A stretch of DNA of 64,000 nt, taken from Gracilaria gracilis (lineage: Eukaryota > Rhodophyta > Florideophyceae > Gracilariales > Gracilariaceae). The first letter of the stretch is position 1; every line of letters begins with the position of its first letter. Shown in pieces: positions 1 through 11,660 of this stretch. Location: contig JARGSG010000113.1 of the NCBI GenBank assembly GCA_030374805.1, positions 1-64,000 on the forward strand, in the 5' to 3' direction. A program made the translations under genes and the position numbers. The notes below the pieces were generated by a model that saw nothing but the letters and a program-made list of their open reading frames with translations, was not told the DNA's origin and made no database searches.

Positions 1-887
1 GTCAACGAACACCTCTTCCTCAGGGTAAAGCTCGGCGTGTACAAAGTTTTCCTTATAGCGCTGTTGGGCGCGGGTCAACTTTGTCCGAGCGGTCTGCAGC
101 GTGGCCTGTAGGAGCTTGAGCGTGTAGCGTTTTAACCGAGCGGCAGTGGGCTGTGTAGGCGTCGTTGGGTCCAGTGACGTACTGGGCTCATCGAGCAGAA
201 CGCTTGGGGGTTTACGCGTTAGCGCAACGTCGAACGGTGCGGTACCGAGAGATCGATGGATCTGTAGGTTGTAACCGTACGTAAGAGGTTGCACATACGC
301 GTGCCAAGTGTTCTGATGGTCCCTACGTAGTGGCGTAACCTCTCCACGAGTGTTTTGTTAAACCGTTTGGCCTGACCATTTGTTTGCGGATGGTACGCGG
401 TCGTTAGTACGTGTTTGGTTCCCAAAGCGGTACATACAGTCTCAAAGAACTTAGAGACATATTGAGTTCCGTTATCGGTTAGCAAGTAGTTTGGTATTCC
501 GTACGGATAAACCCAGTTCTCCAGGAAGGCCTTCGCCACTACAGGGGCTGTGGTTGACCGCAGAGGTATAGAGCGAACTATCTTGCTAATCCAATCGGTA
601 ATAACCAGTATGTACTGGTAACCGTTTACGGAGTTCGTTAATGGGCCGACGATGTCCATCGCGACGAATTCCAGCGGACCGGCGGCGGGTAACAGCTTCA
701 GCAGCTTCTGCGACTTGAAGTGTGTTTCCTTCGTCGCCGGGCAGGTGCGACAGTCCCGTACGGTCTGGAATACATCGTTGGCTATATGCGGCCAGTAGAA
801 GTCCCGACGGAGACTTTCGTACATCCGAGTGGAGCCCGGATGGCCAACCAGACGGGGGTAGTGTGCCAAGTAGAGGACGCCGTGCAT
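1..887 (-). pseudogene. Family A integrase region
   Basis: This is the 3'-most coding part of the family A element that lies in the window. The open stretch 219-887 carries a retroviral-type integrase: an N-terminal zinc finger with H..H and C..C spacing near 770-850, then the catalytic core with LEFVAMDIVGP, the LLTDNGTQY block and the HPQTNGQAKRFN block. It is recognisable as the D,D,E recombinase that inserts element cDNA into the chromosome. The reading frame meaning continues left toward base 1 as an integrase C-terminal segment rich in Pro, Thr and basic residues. A chromodomain cannot be judged because the end is outside the window. Confidence 0.9.
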
Positions 888-1347
888 GCAGTGATGCAGG
901 TACGAACCTTCTGGATGGCGCCGTCCAGTGGGGCTTCGCGCACGATAAGTCCGTTTCGGTCAATGTCGAACAGAGTAACACCGTTGCCGATGTCTTTCCG
1001 TACGGACTCACAGAAATGGGTCATCTGCTTGAGCTCGTACCAGCTCTTCGACCGTGACCGGAACGATATTGGTTTTCCTCCGAGGTGGCAGCAAGCACCT
1101 CGGGGATACCAGCAGATTTCCGTTCGGGCGTTGGCCAGTCGACGCAGACCGTCGCTGTACTCATCACCGTTAACGGTAATGTTGGTGATAAAGTAGCCAT
1201 CGTCCGTACGGTCATTCACTAGCAAGCAGGGGACCCTCTTCGTCCAATGGGGCATCGTCCTTCGCCATCCGTCCGGATCCAAGAAAGGGCATCAGCCGCT
1301 TGGTGCTTGATACCCGGGACGGTGGACGACATCGAAGTCATACTCCA

Positions 1348-3516
1348 TTAGACGCAACCCGCCACCTGGCCAACCGTCCTGACGCGTCCGCAAGGTTCAG
1401 TATCCACCTCAACGAGTGGTGGTCCGTCCGGACAGTGAACCTCTGACCTTCCAGGTACGGACAGAGGTGCAGTATGGCCCAGACGACCGCAAGGCATTCC
1501 CCGTTCGGTAGTCGAGTATTGCCGTTCGGTCTTGGATGGAGAGCGGCTCCAGTAACCGATCGGTAGCAAGCCTCCGTCCGGTTGCTTCTGTAGCATGGTG
1601 CATCCTACCTGTCGGTCTCATGGGTCTGTATGCAGAACGTACGGGTACCCTTGACGGTGGATGGCCAAAATAGGCGGGCGTATCAGTCTCTGACGTAATT
1701 CGTCAAAGGCTTCGTGTTCCGTATCGGTCAATGTCCCAAACTTCGTGGGTTGCCCTTTTTCTAACTTGCGGTTCAATGGAGCCGCAATTCGGGCGAAGTT
1801 TGCGACAAACCGACGGAAAACGTTACAGAGCGCCAAGAACGATCGGAGCTCCGTCTGGGTCGTAGGCGGTTTAGCCTGCTTGATAGCATTCTGTGTCTTG
1901 AGAGACACTTGAAGCTTTCCCGGTCGGATTAGGTGGCCTAGATAGTCCACCGTGCCACTGAAAAAGTAGCACTTGTCCAGTCAGAAAGTAACACCAGCCG
2001 AACGGAGCATATGCAGTATGGTCCGCACATGGTCATAATGCTCTTCAACCGTCCGAGAATAGATGATTACGTCATCAAGATACACCAGTGCGTACTGCCA
2101 CTTCACCCGTGATAGGATGATATCGAGAGCACGCTGGAAGGTAGCTGGTGCGTTCTTGAGTCCGAACGGCATTCTCCGATAACGGTACAGTCCCATATGC
2201 GACGTGAACGTCGTTTTGTCCCGGTCGGATTCATCCATTTCGGTCTGCCAATAACCACTGTTGGCGTCCAAAGTGGAGAAGATTTGTGCGTCTCCAGGAG
2301 AGTCGATGCACTCTTTCATTCGGGATAGTGGGTATGTGTCCCGTAAGGTGGTAGCGTTCAACCGGCGGTAGTCGACGCAGAAGCGAAGGCTTCCGTCTTT
2401 CTTGAGCGCGAATACGACCGGGCTGGCCCATTCTGCCGATGACGGTTCTATGACACCAGCAGCGAGCTGCTTTGTCACCTCCTTACGTTCGAGCTCTCTC
2501 CGAGCGGGTCCGGCACGGTACGGAATCTGGAATATGGGCTTCGAGCCCGGTTCCAGATGGATGCGGTGCTTCGCTGCCGCAATCGTTCCGAGATGGCCGT
2601 CCAACATGTCCGCAAACGGTCGAAGTAGCTCAATGACTTTGTCCCGTTCGGTAACATACTCAGGACTGATCTGTACCTTGCTGGTCCAATCGTTCTCATC
2701 TTTTCGTACGGTTTCTTGCTCCTGTTCGGTATCCTTGTATTCCCGTTCGTGGTTATTACCCGAAATTGGAATGTGTTCCCCCTCCTTCGACTCGTCGCTC
2801 CGCGACGATGGCTGTGGAGTTATGAGCGCTACAGGAGGTGGAAGAGCAAGTCCGATAATGGTTTTCTTATGTAGTCGAACCGAGCGGTCTGAAAAGTTCG
2901 CCACGCGAACGAGAAAGGGTACGTCCGGTCGGAGCTCCATAAATCCACCCGCAAGGAGTGTGAGTTCAAGCGTTGATACCGTTCGGTGATGAGACTGTAG
3001 AAAGACCAAGCCGGACGTTTTGGTGGTTACCATGACGTTCGTTTCCGACATTGGGGGTAGAACAACCGGACGGGCAACGTGTATCTTATGAGATGGAGTT
3101 TCCCGTTCGGGTTCTGGTTCCCGCGCGGAAGGTGCATTTGGTCCGTAAGCGGAATATTGTATAGACACCGGTTTGGAGTGTCGTAGGAGTATTGTCCGTT
3201 TCGGTGGTAGTATTGCCAAGACGTACTTGTCAATAAAAGAAGTACCGAGAAGTACGCTGGTGGAGAGGTTAGAAACCACCAGGAACTGTACTCGTACATT
3301 GAGGTCACCGATTAGGACCATAAGGGGGAGAACTCCCACAACGTCCATTCGGTTCTTCGACGCGTCCGTAATTCGGGGTCTTACGTCCGGTCGAAGTTTC
3401 GAGCGCCAATTCGGAGGGAGATGGCGTTCGTGAACCAGACAGGGTCCGGCTCCGGTATCAAGAACTCCCGTTAACGGATACATCAGTGCCGTGCTGAGGC
3501 CAACCGACACGTGCAC
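1348..3516 (-). pseudogene. Family A protease-RT-RNase H region
   Basis: The stretch 1981-3516 encodes an aspartic protease (DTGAG near its start, VLLGTSF as the second conserved strand) followed by reverse transcriptase, with the palm motifs CVDYRRLN, MPFGLKNAPATFQ and YLDDVIIYS. The region 1348-1950 continues with the RT thumb/connection (DYLGHLI, ELRSFL) and an RNase H segment (HTDP, GYWSRSPS). The order protease-RT-RNase H-integrase is that of Ty3/gypsy (Metaviridae) and not of Ty1/copia. The coding is split between frames, so this is a fossil as it stands. Confidence 0.9.
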
Positions 3517-3668
3517 CTTGTAGTTCGCGCTTGAAAAGAGGACCGTTTCGGTTTCAATGTCCGTATCGGTCAGGTCACATGTCAGAACAGCGGGCTCCCC
3601 TCGGATGGAGTCCGTTCGGTCTGTCGCTGACGGGGCGAGGCTAGGCCTCTGTGGAGGAGGCGATGCCT

Positions 3669-5871
3669 CTACGCTTCCTCCTGGTCGTTTTCCTGGTGGG
3701 GAGCAGGCCCCTTGACCAGCATGACGGCCTGTGTCGGTCTTGGTGAGTACGTCTGGCGAGGCTGTCCGCCCTGGCGATACCCTACATTGTCCTTCGGGGT
3801 ATCAGGTTTCCGTCCGGTCTGGTAGGCACTGTAATAGCCTTCCTCGTGGCGTTGCTGATAAGTAGCCTCCCGTATGGCCAGCAGCTTCTCCTTTAGGTCC
3901 GGGGGGAGCAACTGACAGCAGTTGGGCTCCCGCGAAAGGCAAATGCGACAGGGTCTAACTGGTGCCTGCCACTGGGGTTGCTGTACCTTGGAGCTGGCAG
4001 GACTGGGATAAGACCGAACGGACTGATCCGGCGTTGAAGCCGAGGGCGTAGTGGGAGGCGATGTCATGGAAGACGCGCGGGATACCGCGAGGACATGTTC
4101 CTCGTCTTCATCCGATAAGGAATAGATCGCTTCCGACGGGGTATCGATACTGTTAACATTCCAGGCGGTATGAGAAGACTCCTTCCGAGCGGTTGGCTTT
4201 TGAGTATCTACCCGAACGGACTGTCGACGTGAGGCACGATGGATGTCTCCGTACGATTCCGCGTAACGGGCAAGTGCATCGTATCCGATATTGGGATGCG
4301 AGGTTAGGTGATTCCTCACCTTTGACCGTATGGCGGCAAGGAGACCTTCGACGAAGATCCCCTTCAAATTCCGATCGGTAACGACATTTCCGCAACGGAG
4401 GGCTTTCGTCTAGAGGTTTTTGGGCGAATTCCATTTCGGACATGCCTGGCGCTTGGCGGTAGAGGGTGACCTCTGCGGTCGCGTCGGCAATGATCTCATC
4501 CGTTGCGTGCGTGGTCAACAGAAAGTTGACGACCTCTTCGTACGTGGGGAGAGACTCATCTCGAGTACGGTCGACAGCGCCAGACTCACCTTCGAGCCGA
4601 GACTGAACCAGAGCGTGCGCCGGTTCGGTCAGGTAAAACTGGAAACACCAGAGGGCTGCCCCCTCAGTGAGTCCGTTATGGTTGCAAGCGGTTTTAAACC
4701 GCTGTAAGAAATTGAGCACCGATATCGGATCCGTCCCGGAAAAGGAATGGCCCTTCATCTGGACATTCAATTTCTTTTGGTAGCGCGCAATCTTGCGCGC
4801 CACCCGCGAATTGTACGTCTGGCTCCTCCTGAGCAACCTGTACGTACGGTAGTCCACCACTTTGGCGAACTTCTCGTTCAAGGGTCTGATGCGTTTTAGC
4901 ATCAACCTGTCCGAACGGGAACGACACCGATCGGACTTCCCCCTCCGTCGAGGGCTGCGGGAGTGTCGGTCGACTTCCGAATCCGTGCGGTCGTCATCCG
5001 ACGATGACTCCGAAGAGTCCGAGTTCGTTCTGGTTGATCGTCGCCTTCTCTGGCGGCGACGGTCTTTCCGTTTACGGGGCGCGTCATCCGAATCGGAACT
5101 TCCGCTCGGTCTACCGCCTCTGCGGCGGCGATTCCTTCTCTCGTCGGAGGAATCTCCTGAGCTTCCGTTCGGATCATCCTGCGGGATGACTGGCGGGAGG
5201 TACACTCCGGTCGGACCCCTCGTTGGGCCCTTCTTCAGTTCCGGTCGGTGTTTCCTCTCGCCGCTAGCGGGAGCATTGTCCGTACGGTCAATAAAAGATT
5301 TGGGTGGGTGGGTCGGTAGCTGAGCTATCAGTGCGGCCAGTGTACTGTTCAGATCTGACGCAGCAGGTTCCGAACGGTCGGTCTTCAGGATATTCCTGAC
5401 CATATCGTGTACGATCGGTGGAATATCCTCGTGCAGAAGCGCCGGGATTCGGTCCTTGAGCTACGTTTCCACCGCCATGGAGACGTGGACCTCAATTTCC
5501 GTTCGGAGACTCTGCAGGGCGTAGGGAGCGATCCCTGCCCATAGTTCCCGTGCGGTAGTCCGTTTGGTAAGGAGTGGCGGTGCGGGGCCAGCTTCGCCCC
5601 CCAGCGTCTTCTCCGTTCCGGGAAAGGGGGCGAGCGCAATTGCCTCGTCCTCGTTCCGTTCGGATTTAGACCTATTACGTGCGGAACCGTCTCGGATAAT
5701 CCGTTCGGGCTTCTCTGAAGGCGTGACGTATGCCGTCGCGTTACTTCGGGTGCTCCGGCGGCCAACCGAAGCGGCATCCGAGGCGGCGTGAATTGCGACC
5801 GGTACGGACTTTGCGGAGTCTTTTTCGACCAAAGACCCCTCACCCATTTCTCCGTGCGGACGATGACTCAT
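3669..5871 (-). pseudogene. Family A gag region
   Basis: Gag-like sequence lies between the 5' LTR and protease. The N-terminal part (about 5385-5871) is polar. The middle (4153-5403) has a long Arg/Ser/Asp-rich stretch that looks disordered, then a capsid-like segment with VRKIARYQKKL, FSGTDPISVLNFLQRF and EGAALWCFQFYL. The C-terminal part (3669-4367) has a single Cys-containing block (CRICLSREPNCCQLLP) where zinc knuckles usually lie. The same capsid segment recurs in family B at 21.6-22.1 kb and in the chromovirus-type element near 56.1 kb, so the three gags are related. The gag is in more than one frame. Confidence 0.8.
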
Positions 5872-5923
5872 ACTGTACGTATCGTTTCAACGATCGGTTC
5901 TGCTGCTCCGTACGGTCTCGAAT

Positions 5924-5947
5924 TCCACTTCTAGGTCGGGAGACCAA
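5924..5947 (-). promoter_or_regulatory. Primer binding site candidate, family A
   Basis: Directly inside the 5' LTR the plus strand reads CTTCTAGGTCGGGAGACCAA. Its last bases before the final A end in CCA, as the 3' end of a tRNA primer would. Family B has the same stretch with one change next to its own 5' LTR (about 23088-23107). Sharing of this block by two families that differ in LTR sequence fits a common primer tRNA. I could not identify the tRNA. Confidence 0.55.
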
Positions 5948-6850
5948 TGTGGTATAATGCACAAAAAGGGAGAGAGTCCGAAGCGGTCTTGAGACGAGAC
6001 GGGAGCGGCGGTAGCGTACAGTCTTGTGACTGTAATGAATCCGAGGGGAGAGAAGGGGCGGAAGCACCGGGCGGTCGAGGGGAGAGTGGACGATTGGTAT
6101 CACCAGGCACGTACAGGAACGTGCGGAAGGATACGAACGGTCTGAGAAACCCAGTAAAGGAGTAGCCGTGCGGTCTATCGTTAGTGCAAACTAGCGAAGA
6201 AGACGTTCGGCAGAAGATGCTTGTCGTTTACGATTGGGGGCCTCGGGAGATCCGAACTACAACTAAATATCGGGTCTGGGCCCCATTACTAACTACTGTA
6301 CGATCGGTCTAATTTGCATTGTCACCACCAAGTCAGTACACGTGGCCATCTTGTACGCTGTGCCAACCCGTCCGGCACTTGATCACCAAATCGTACACGT
6401 GGCGGTGCCGCGGCACCAGCCCATCGTGCACTACCCCTTCGTACGTGAACGGCTGATCAGACACACTCTGTACCAACCCGGGCCCACTATACTACAGAGT
6501 CGATGACCGCCGAAGGCGAAGAAGTATAGAGCCAACCCTGGTTCGGGGAACTTCACCGTGCACGGTGGCGAGGTCGCCGCCGGGCTAAGTAGTGAGCTCG
6601 CACCAACACTAATTAAATAAACTAACTAAATTAGGCCCACGCCCAGTGGTAATTACCCACGCGCCGTGGCGCCCGTCCCACGTGTACGTGGCCAACCTCC
6701 TGGCTCAACCGTGTCCCACGTGTCCTTCCCACTACAGTGGTTGTTAATATTCATATACTCCCACTTGGGGCAACCGCGCGACAGGTCGGAATATGACTAA
6801 GTAGTCAGAAACCTTCATAAGAGGGCGTTGCACTACAGAGGTGAATTGCA
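5948..6850 (-). repeat. 5' LTR of family A element
   Basis: On the minus strand this 903 bp segment runs from TGCAATTC to TTATACCACA, with the TG...CA ends expected of an LTR. Its limits were fixed by comparison with the solo copy at 37109-38345, which ends in the same TTATACCACA and starts TGCAATAG and is flanked by a perfect 5 bp duplication. The gag-proximal end is followed by a likely primer binding site (complement of GTCGGGAGACCA). The matching 3' LTR is beyond the window, so the target duplication (expected TGTAA on the plus strand, 6851-6855) cannot be verified here. Confidence 0.8.
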
Positions 6851-8175
6851 TGTAACAATACCAAGGTCTTCGTACTACTTATATACACTTTAGGATGTCT
6901 CCGCCCATGTTCGGGCAACCACAGATTCACATCTTTTTGTGTCCAAGCCCTAAACGTCCAGTACATGGCCCGTTTCGAATTTGCTCTTGTAAGCTCTGTA
7001 GTGATAGGTGCTTCCAGAGTAACCAACAAGAGTCATGTGCGTCTGACATTGGGGTTTCAATCTACTTTCCACACGTCTCGAGCCTTTAACTAGGAGTTAA
7101 AACACTACATATCACCAACTCGTCTATACCCGTCTAGATATATCACATTGTATCGCCAATGTATTATGCCATAAACTTTGTGGTCCTGCATAAGAACAAA
7201 GTTTTCTTTTAATTACTGTAGTCTGTATGACTCGCGTAATGAAAGTATGGTTAAGATATATGAACTCGAGTCTCCATATAAAAGTTTATGGCAGTTACTT
7301 TTGCAGTTTTTCTGCGAATCCAACGTTTTTATGCTTCAGTATTATGGCATAAACTTTTTCGCCGAAGACTGATTTTATACGAACGTTTATGTACGCATTC
7401 CGTACTATAAAAGGAACGTCATAACGTTAACTTTGCTGCATCAGATGGTCGGACGAAAGTTTTTATGCTTGAAGAAGATTTGTCTCCAGCAATCTATCGT
7501 CATGGTATATCTTTATTCATTTCATGACATGTTTCTATGCAATGTACCTAATTGTAAGAACTGGAATAGGCCGTATTCGTTGTATGTTTTAATTTGAGAA
7601 GGCTTACAGAGGATTTGTTCGCCGTATGCTTCAAAATGAAGGACATATCCAAGGATCCTCTTGTCAGTATATGACCTTGCGTGGGTGTGGTGTTCTGGGC
7701 ACAAATTACACCCTATAAAAAAAGGAGAGAGAACTAAGGAACAGAAACATACACGCAAGTGGAGTGGAAAAATGTGAACAATGTCAAGGCTTTGTTCTGT
7801 ATAAAGTCAACTCGGAAACAAGTTAGACGTCGTCTGTAGCTTTCCCATTCCAAGCCGACAAGTTACAAACGCAATGCCTCGACTCACTTAGCACTCAGAT
7901 GCTATCAAGCTCTTAAAACAGAAGTTCGAAAGCGGTGCAGTAACAGGACAAGAGCCCGCGAAACAGGTTTGGCAGTCAGAGCGCCTCTTTCAACAATACA
8001 AGCTCAACTCATTTCGCGCGCAATACTATATTCTTCGAAAGCATTATGAGAACCTTGAAAGTATGTCTACTGCGCACTATACATTCAAACGTAAACTGTT
8101 TCTGACATTTTTATAGAGGAATCCCATGAAAACATAAACTGGAGATGTTCTAACAACCAAAATGATCGGTCTGAA
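6851..8175. other. AT-rich stretch without a recognisable gene
   Basis: No open frame here resembles a known protein on either strand. Two copies of a TTATG(C/G)CATAAACTTT block occur near 7163 and 7342 and may mark a small decayed element, but no target duplication was found. Confidence 0.4.
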
Positions 8176-8760
8176 ATGGTGGACGACGCTGATTCCGCCG
8201 ATGACGATGAAGAGATTCATGGTCAACGAGAAGCTCTAGAGATTACTCTACGACCTAATGAATTCAAGCCATTGTACCTGTTGTCCGAATGGATGGAACC
8301 ATCTACAACACGTCAAATGTTGTCATGGGCCATATTTCTGCCTTCAGGAGTTGGACAAGGTAACTTTGCAGTGCATGTAGTTGAAGGAGGAGAAGTATTA
8401 GAGCTAAGAGTGTATTGGCCTCGACCACTAATGGATATAAGGTTCCTCCACAAAACATGGTTGGACTCGTGACGCCTCAAAGCGGACCATCCCGAATTTG
8501 GTGGATTTAATAGCTCATTGAAATGTTCTCGTGAAAGAAGCACAGATAAAATATTTTCAACTGCTCGAATTTTACTACCGTTTCCAGTGCAGTCAAAAGT
8601 GTTGCACTCCACTAATCTTGGATGGATCGGTGATGACTCGAAAATGGTGTATGTGGACATGGAACAGGCTTTATTTGACGAGTATTCGAAGGTTAACAAT
8701 ATGGAACTGTTTGTTGTGGCTCAGATAATTCTTTCCTCTTTACTGCGTTATTTGACTTGA
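8176..8760 (+). pseudogene. Unrecognised acidic-start protein, interrupted
   Basis: Two open stretches, 8176-8472 and 8518-8760, lie in the same frame and are separated by one in-frame TGA at 8470-8472 and about 45 further codable bases. The first begins with an Asp/Glu-rich run and has the look of a folded domain (SWAIFLPSGVGQGNF, VVEGGEVLELRVYWPRPL, HKTWL). The second (ARILLPFPVQSKVLHSTN, VYVDMEQALFDEY) keeps a coding-like amino-acid composition. I do not recognise the family. It could be the relic of a host gene or of an accessory gene of a transposon. The start was taken as the first ATG before the acidic run; upstream AATG-rich sequence gives no better choice. Confidence 0.45.
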
Positions 8761-9850
8761 TAGAGCCTATTTGATACTGATTGTTTGTCATGAAATCTAT
8801 ATTTTTGTGAGGAATGGTTACTGGATTTCTGTTCCAGTTTACATATGAAGCCTTGGAAGAAATTATTTGGGTTTAGAAAGGCAAGAACAGGAAGGTATCT
8901 TTCAGACTTTCTGCTGCAATTGTAGAACATCTTGGTTTTACTTTGACAGCTTAGTGTACATTTTTCTCCAGAATTTATCTACGTTTATTTGCAAGAACAA
9001 AGTGCACTTCAGAGAATATAATGTTTTCTATAAATAAAGGATTGTTTCAAAAACGAATGAAAGCTCTTCTACATTGATCTTCTGAGCTCTATGAAAACGT
9101 ATAAAATCATATATGTAGATTAGCATCAATTGAACATTTTTTAGATTAACCACAGTTACTCTTCGAAGCAAGCAAATGCACCCTCTTTGTGTTCACGGTA
9201 ACGCGTATTATGCAAAAATTCTCTGCTTTTTAGTTCACTATATCTTTTAAGTATTGTATCCATTTTATGTCAAAAAGCCATTTTTTCCCGCATCTCCCTG
9301 TAAAAAGATGAGCCAAAGAACTAATACGAGCATACGATGGTGACATTGCTGTTGATTTAATCAAGGTTCAAAAGTGGTTTGATTAGTACAAGGCGTGTAA
9401 TCTTTTGGATAGCACGAGCTTGAGATGGATTCGAATCAACAGTACGTGGTATCTATCCGTCGTAGAGCTGTAGAAAGAAAATTGCAGTTTGACGACGCTA
9501 TCTCTACCGAGTTGTCGAGCTCGACGATATGCAATTAGACCGTATTCCGCCTCCTTTTGCACTGCTTTGTGTGAAGAAACGCTCGCAATATACTCGTGTT
9601 TCGGGCAGCTGTGGCATCGATAAACGGCACAAGATGTGATCAGTTTATTCGGGTCACGTTTGCTGCCTTGAAGCGCAATTATGCGTTGGGAAGCAATTGA
9701 ATGTGTTGCTGGAAAGCTTGTGCAGCGTTGCTTGTTTGGGGTTTCAATGAGGATATGATGCAAGCGGCATTGCGGGGGAACACGCGGCTTGTGCTTCCGC
9801 GCTGTCTCAGCCTTTGCTCGCCAACTGCATTCTTGAAGTGAACTGAGACG
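8761..9850. other. Unassigned intergenic sequence
   Basis: AT-rich, with only short open stretches on both strands and no recognised motif. Confidence 0.4.
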
Positions 9851-9875
9851 TTAAGCGCTGAAACGAAAATCGATT

Positions 9876-10403
9876 GTGGCTGCGCATTTGTGCTCAAATG
9901 GGTTTGACAAGCTGTTGAAGGAACAGGTTCTGAAGCAGTATGAAGCCAACACGGCAGGGTTGAAGAGGGAGTTACAGCGATGCGGGCATATGCGCCATTT
10001 TGATGAAGAGTTGACAAGGTATGAAGAAGCGCTGTGGTACGGGGCTGTATTGGTAGTTGCCGAGAGCTTTCGGCAGCAATGGTGCAGCGAATTGCAGCGC
10101 AAGCAAGCGGATATTCTCAGCCGGCGTGTGGGGGCGTTACATTGGGGCGCATTTTGGCGATGTTGTGCAAAGGTGGACGCAGCTACAAATAGGATGGGAA
10201 AGCGTTGTGGAAAAAGGCGCTTTCCAGCAGATGTGGTGGACTTTTTGGGTAGCGTTCCTCTGGTGTTCTCGGTAACGTGTGATGAAGACGAACGCTGCTC
10301 TGTTTTGATGATAAATGGGAAGAGAGAGAGCAGCGGAGCGGTACGAACAGGGAGCTGGGGGCGTTTGGAGGAATGGTGGTTAGAGAGGCGGTGGGCCATG
10401 TAA
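9876..10403 (+). CDS. Unrecognised alpha-helical protein, 175 aa frame
   Basis: A 175-codon frame from an ATG at 9876 predicts a mainly helical, Cys-, Trp- and Arg-containing protein (for example RYEEALWYGAVLVVAESF and RRVGALHWGAFWRCC). No catalytic motif or membrane segment is evident. It stands at the edge where base composition shifts from AT-rich to GC-rich host-like DNA, away from any recognised transposon, so it could be an exon or intact small gene of the host. The antisense frame over the same bases is longer (9851-10540), so coding in either direction is uncertain. Confidence 0.35.
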   Translation: MAAHLCSNGFDKLLKEQVLKQYEANTAGLKRELQRCGHMRHFDEELTRYEEALWYGAVLVVAESFRQQWCSELQRKQADILSRRVGALHWGAFWRCCAKVDAATNRMGKRCGKRRFPADVVDFLGSVPLVFSVTCDEDERCSVLMINGKRESSGAVRTGSWGRLEEWWLERRWAM

Positions 10404-11275
10404 TGGAGGAGTGGGAGCGGCAAAATGCTGGTCTGCAAACGACTGCACGGAAGATAGTGGGAGTGGCTCCCCTCCGAAGCTTGACGGGAGAATTGTAGAG
10501 GAATGTTTGGAAGATTGAGAAGGAAAGGGGTGGAAGCCAAAAAGCGTGGAGTGGTTGTGGCGGTGCTGTAAACAGCGGAGAGGAGTGCTCAGGCGGTTGG
10601 GCAGCGCAGAAGAAAGGACATGTTCAGCACGACGGTGAGAGTGGGGGCAAAAAGTGGCGGCGCCAAGGTAGCTGGAGATATGATGGCGGCGTTGTGTTCG
10701 TTTGACGTAATGCGCATGGACGAAAGCAGGCTCAAAAGGCAGCGGATGGGGCTTGGCGACGCGCCAAGCTGTGTTTGGTGGCACGCGTGCAGAATGCACG
10801 CACGAAGAAGACGCGTTAGAAAGGCATGAAGCGCGTGTTGGCGCGAGTGATCACCACTGATCATGGGCAAGGCAGGTGCAGAGAGGCAGCCCTTACCAAA
10901 AGTGACACTTTTATACAAGGCACGGAGTGGTGCGCCGCCAAAAGAGCGCAAGCGGCAGACATGCGTCGGCGACGTACGTGGACGCCGAGCGAGAGTCTAC
11001 AACGCAAAGTTAGACAGATGCCGCAAAAGAGAGGCTGGCCGCGCAGGCGGTGCGTGCGCCACAAGCGGCTTGCAGCGCGGCGCGGAGGCGGCGAGACGGC
11101 GGTTGGCGCTGCTTGCAGCTCGCAGCGCGCTGCGCGCCGTGCTGCCGCGCGCCGCGTGAGCGACTGTCTGTGCGGACGAGCGATGCGTCGCGCGCCGCCG
11201 CCATGTGTCGAGCAAAGCGCGCGCGTGCGCGTTGTGGTTGTTATTGTTGAAGCGACGCGTGCCACGGCACGCGCG

Positions 11276-11298
11276 TGGCGGCGGCGGCGGCGGCGGCG
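11276..11298. repeat. (GGC)n microsatellite
   Basis: A run of GGC triplets within the GC-rich tract. Confidence 0.8.
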
Positions 11299-11436
11299 CA
11301 CGCAAGCGCGCCAAGCCGACGCGCGACGGGTGCGCGACGTACGTGCCGTAGGTGGACAGCTGGAAGGCCTGTGTGCGTGCGAATGACCACCGCGGCGGAC
11401 AGAGGGGGGGGCGCGTGCCCGGTGGTCGTGTGCCCG

Positions 11437-11480
11437 ATGGTCGCGCGAGAGAGAGAGCGAGAAAGAGAGAGAGAGAGAGG
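11437..11480. repeat. (GA)n purine tract
   Basis: A run of GA dinucleotides with a few interruptions, just upstream of the family C element. Confidence 0.85.
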
Positions 11481-11660
11481 AGCGTGGGAGAAAGGCGTGC
11501 TGCACGCTTTCGAGAAACAGCCGCTTGTTGTTTGTGCAGCGAGCACGCGAGACAGCGCAGCGCAGTGAGATATCGCAACGGTGCACCAAATGGGTGATGA
11601 GTTTGATGCGCGCCGAACAGAAGCGGCGCGCAGACAGCGGCGCGCAAATGGCGTTCTCGT

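Larger units (their letters stand above)
1..6850 (-). mobile_element. Ty3/gypsy LTR retrotransposon (family A), truncated by the window edge
   Basis: Reading on the minus strand from right to left, the element shows its 5' LTR (5948-6850), a primer-binding-like site, gag, protease, reverse transcriptase, RNase H and integrase, the usual Ty3/gypsy order. The integrase C-terminus runs to base 1, so the 3' end and 3' LTR lie outside the window. Key motifs are clear: protease DTGAG, RT with CVDYRRLN and YLDDVIIYS, and the integrase HHCC zinc finger. The coding part is split into a handful of frames, so it is broken, with perhaps five to eight breaks, but the protein motifs are well kept, suggesting moderate age. 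A related solo LTR lies at 37109-38345. The sequence holds about 45 exact copies of CCGNNCGG, far above expectation (see findings). Confidence 0.93.
10404..11655. other. GC-rich host-like DNA without a supported gene
   Basis: From about 10.8 kb the sequence becomes strongly GC- and CpG-rich, with overlapping long open frames in many phases that are Arg/Ala-rich. Such frames are expected by chance from the composition. The same composition resumes at 20103-20730 on the far side of the element at 11661-20097, so the two are one interrupted host tract. Confidence 0.6.
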
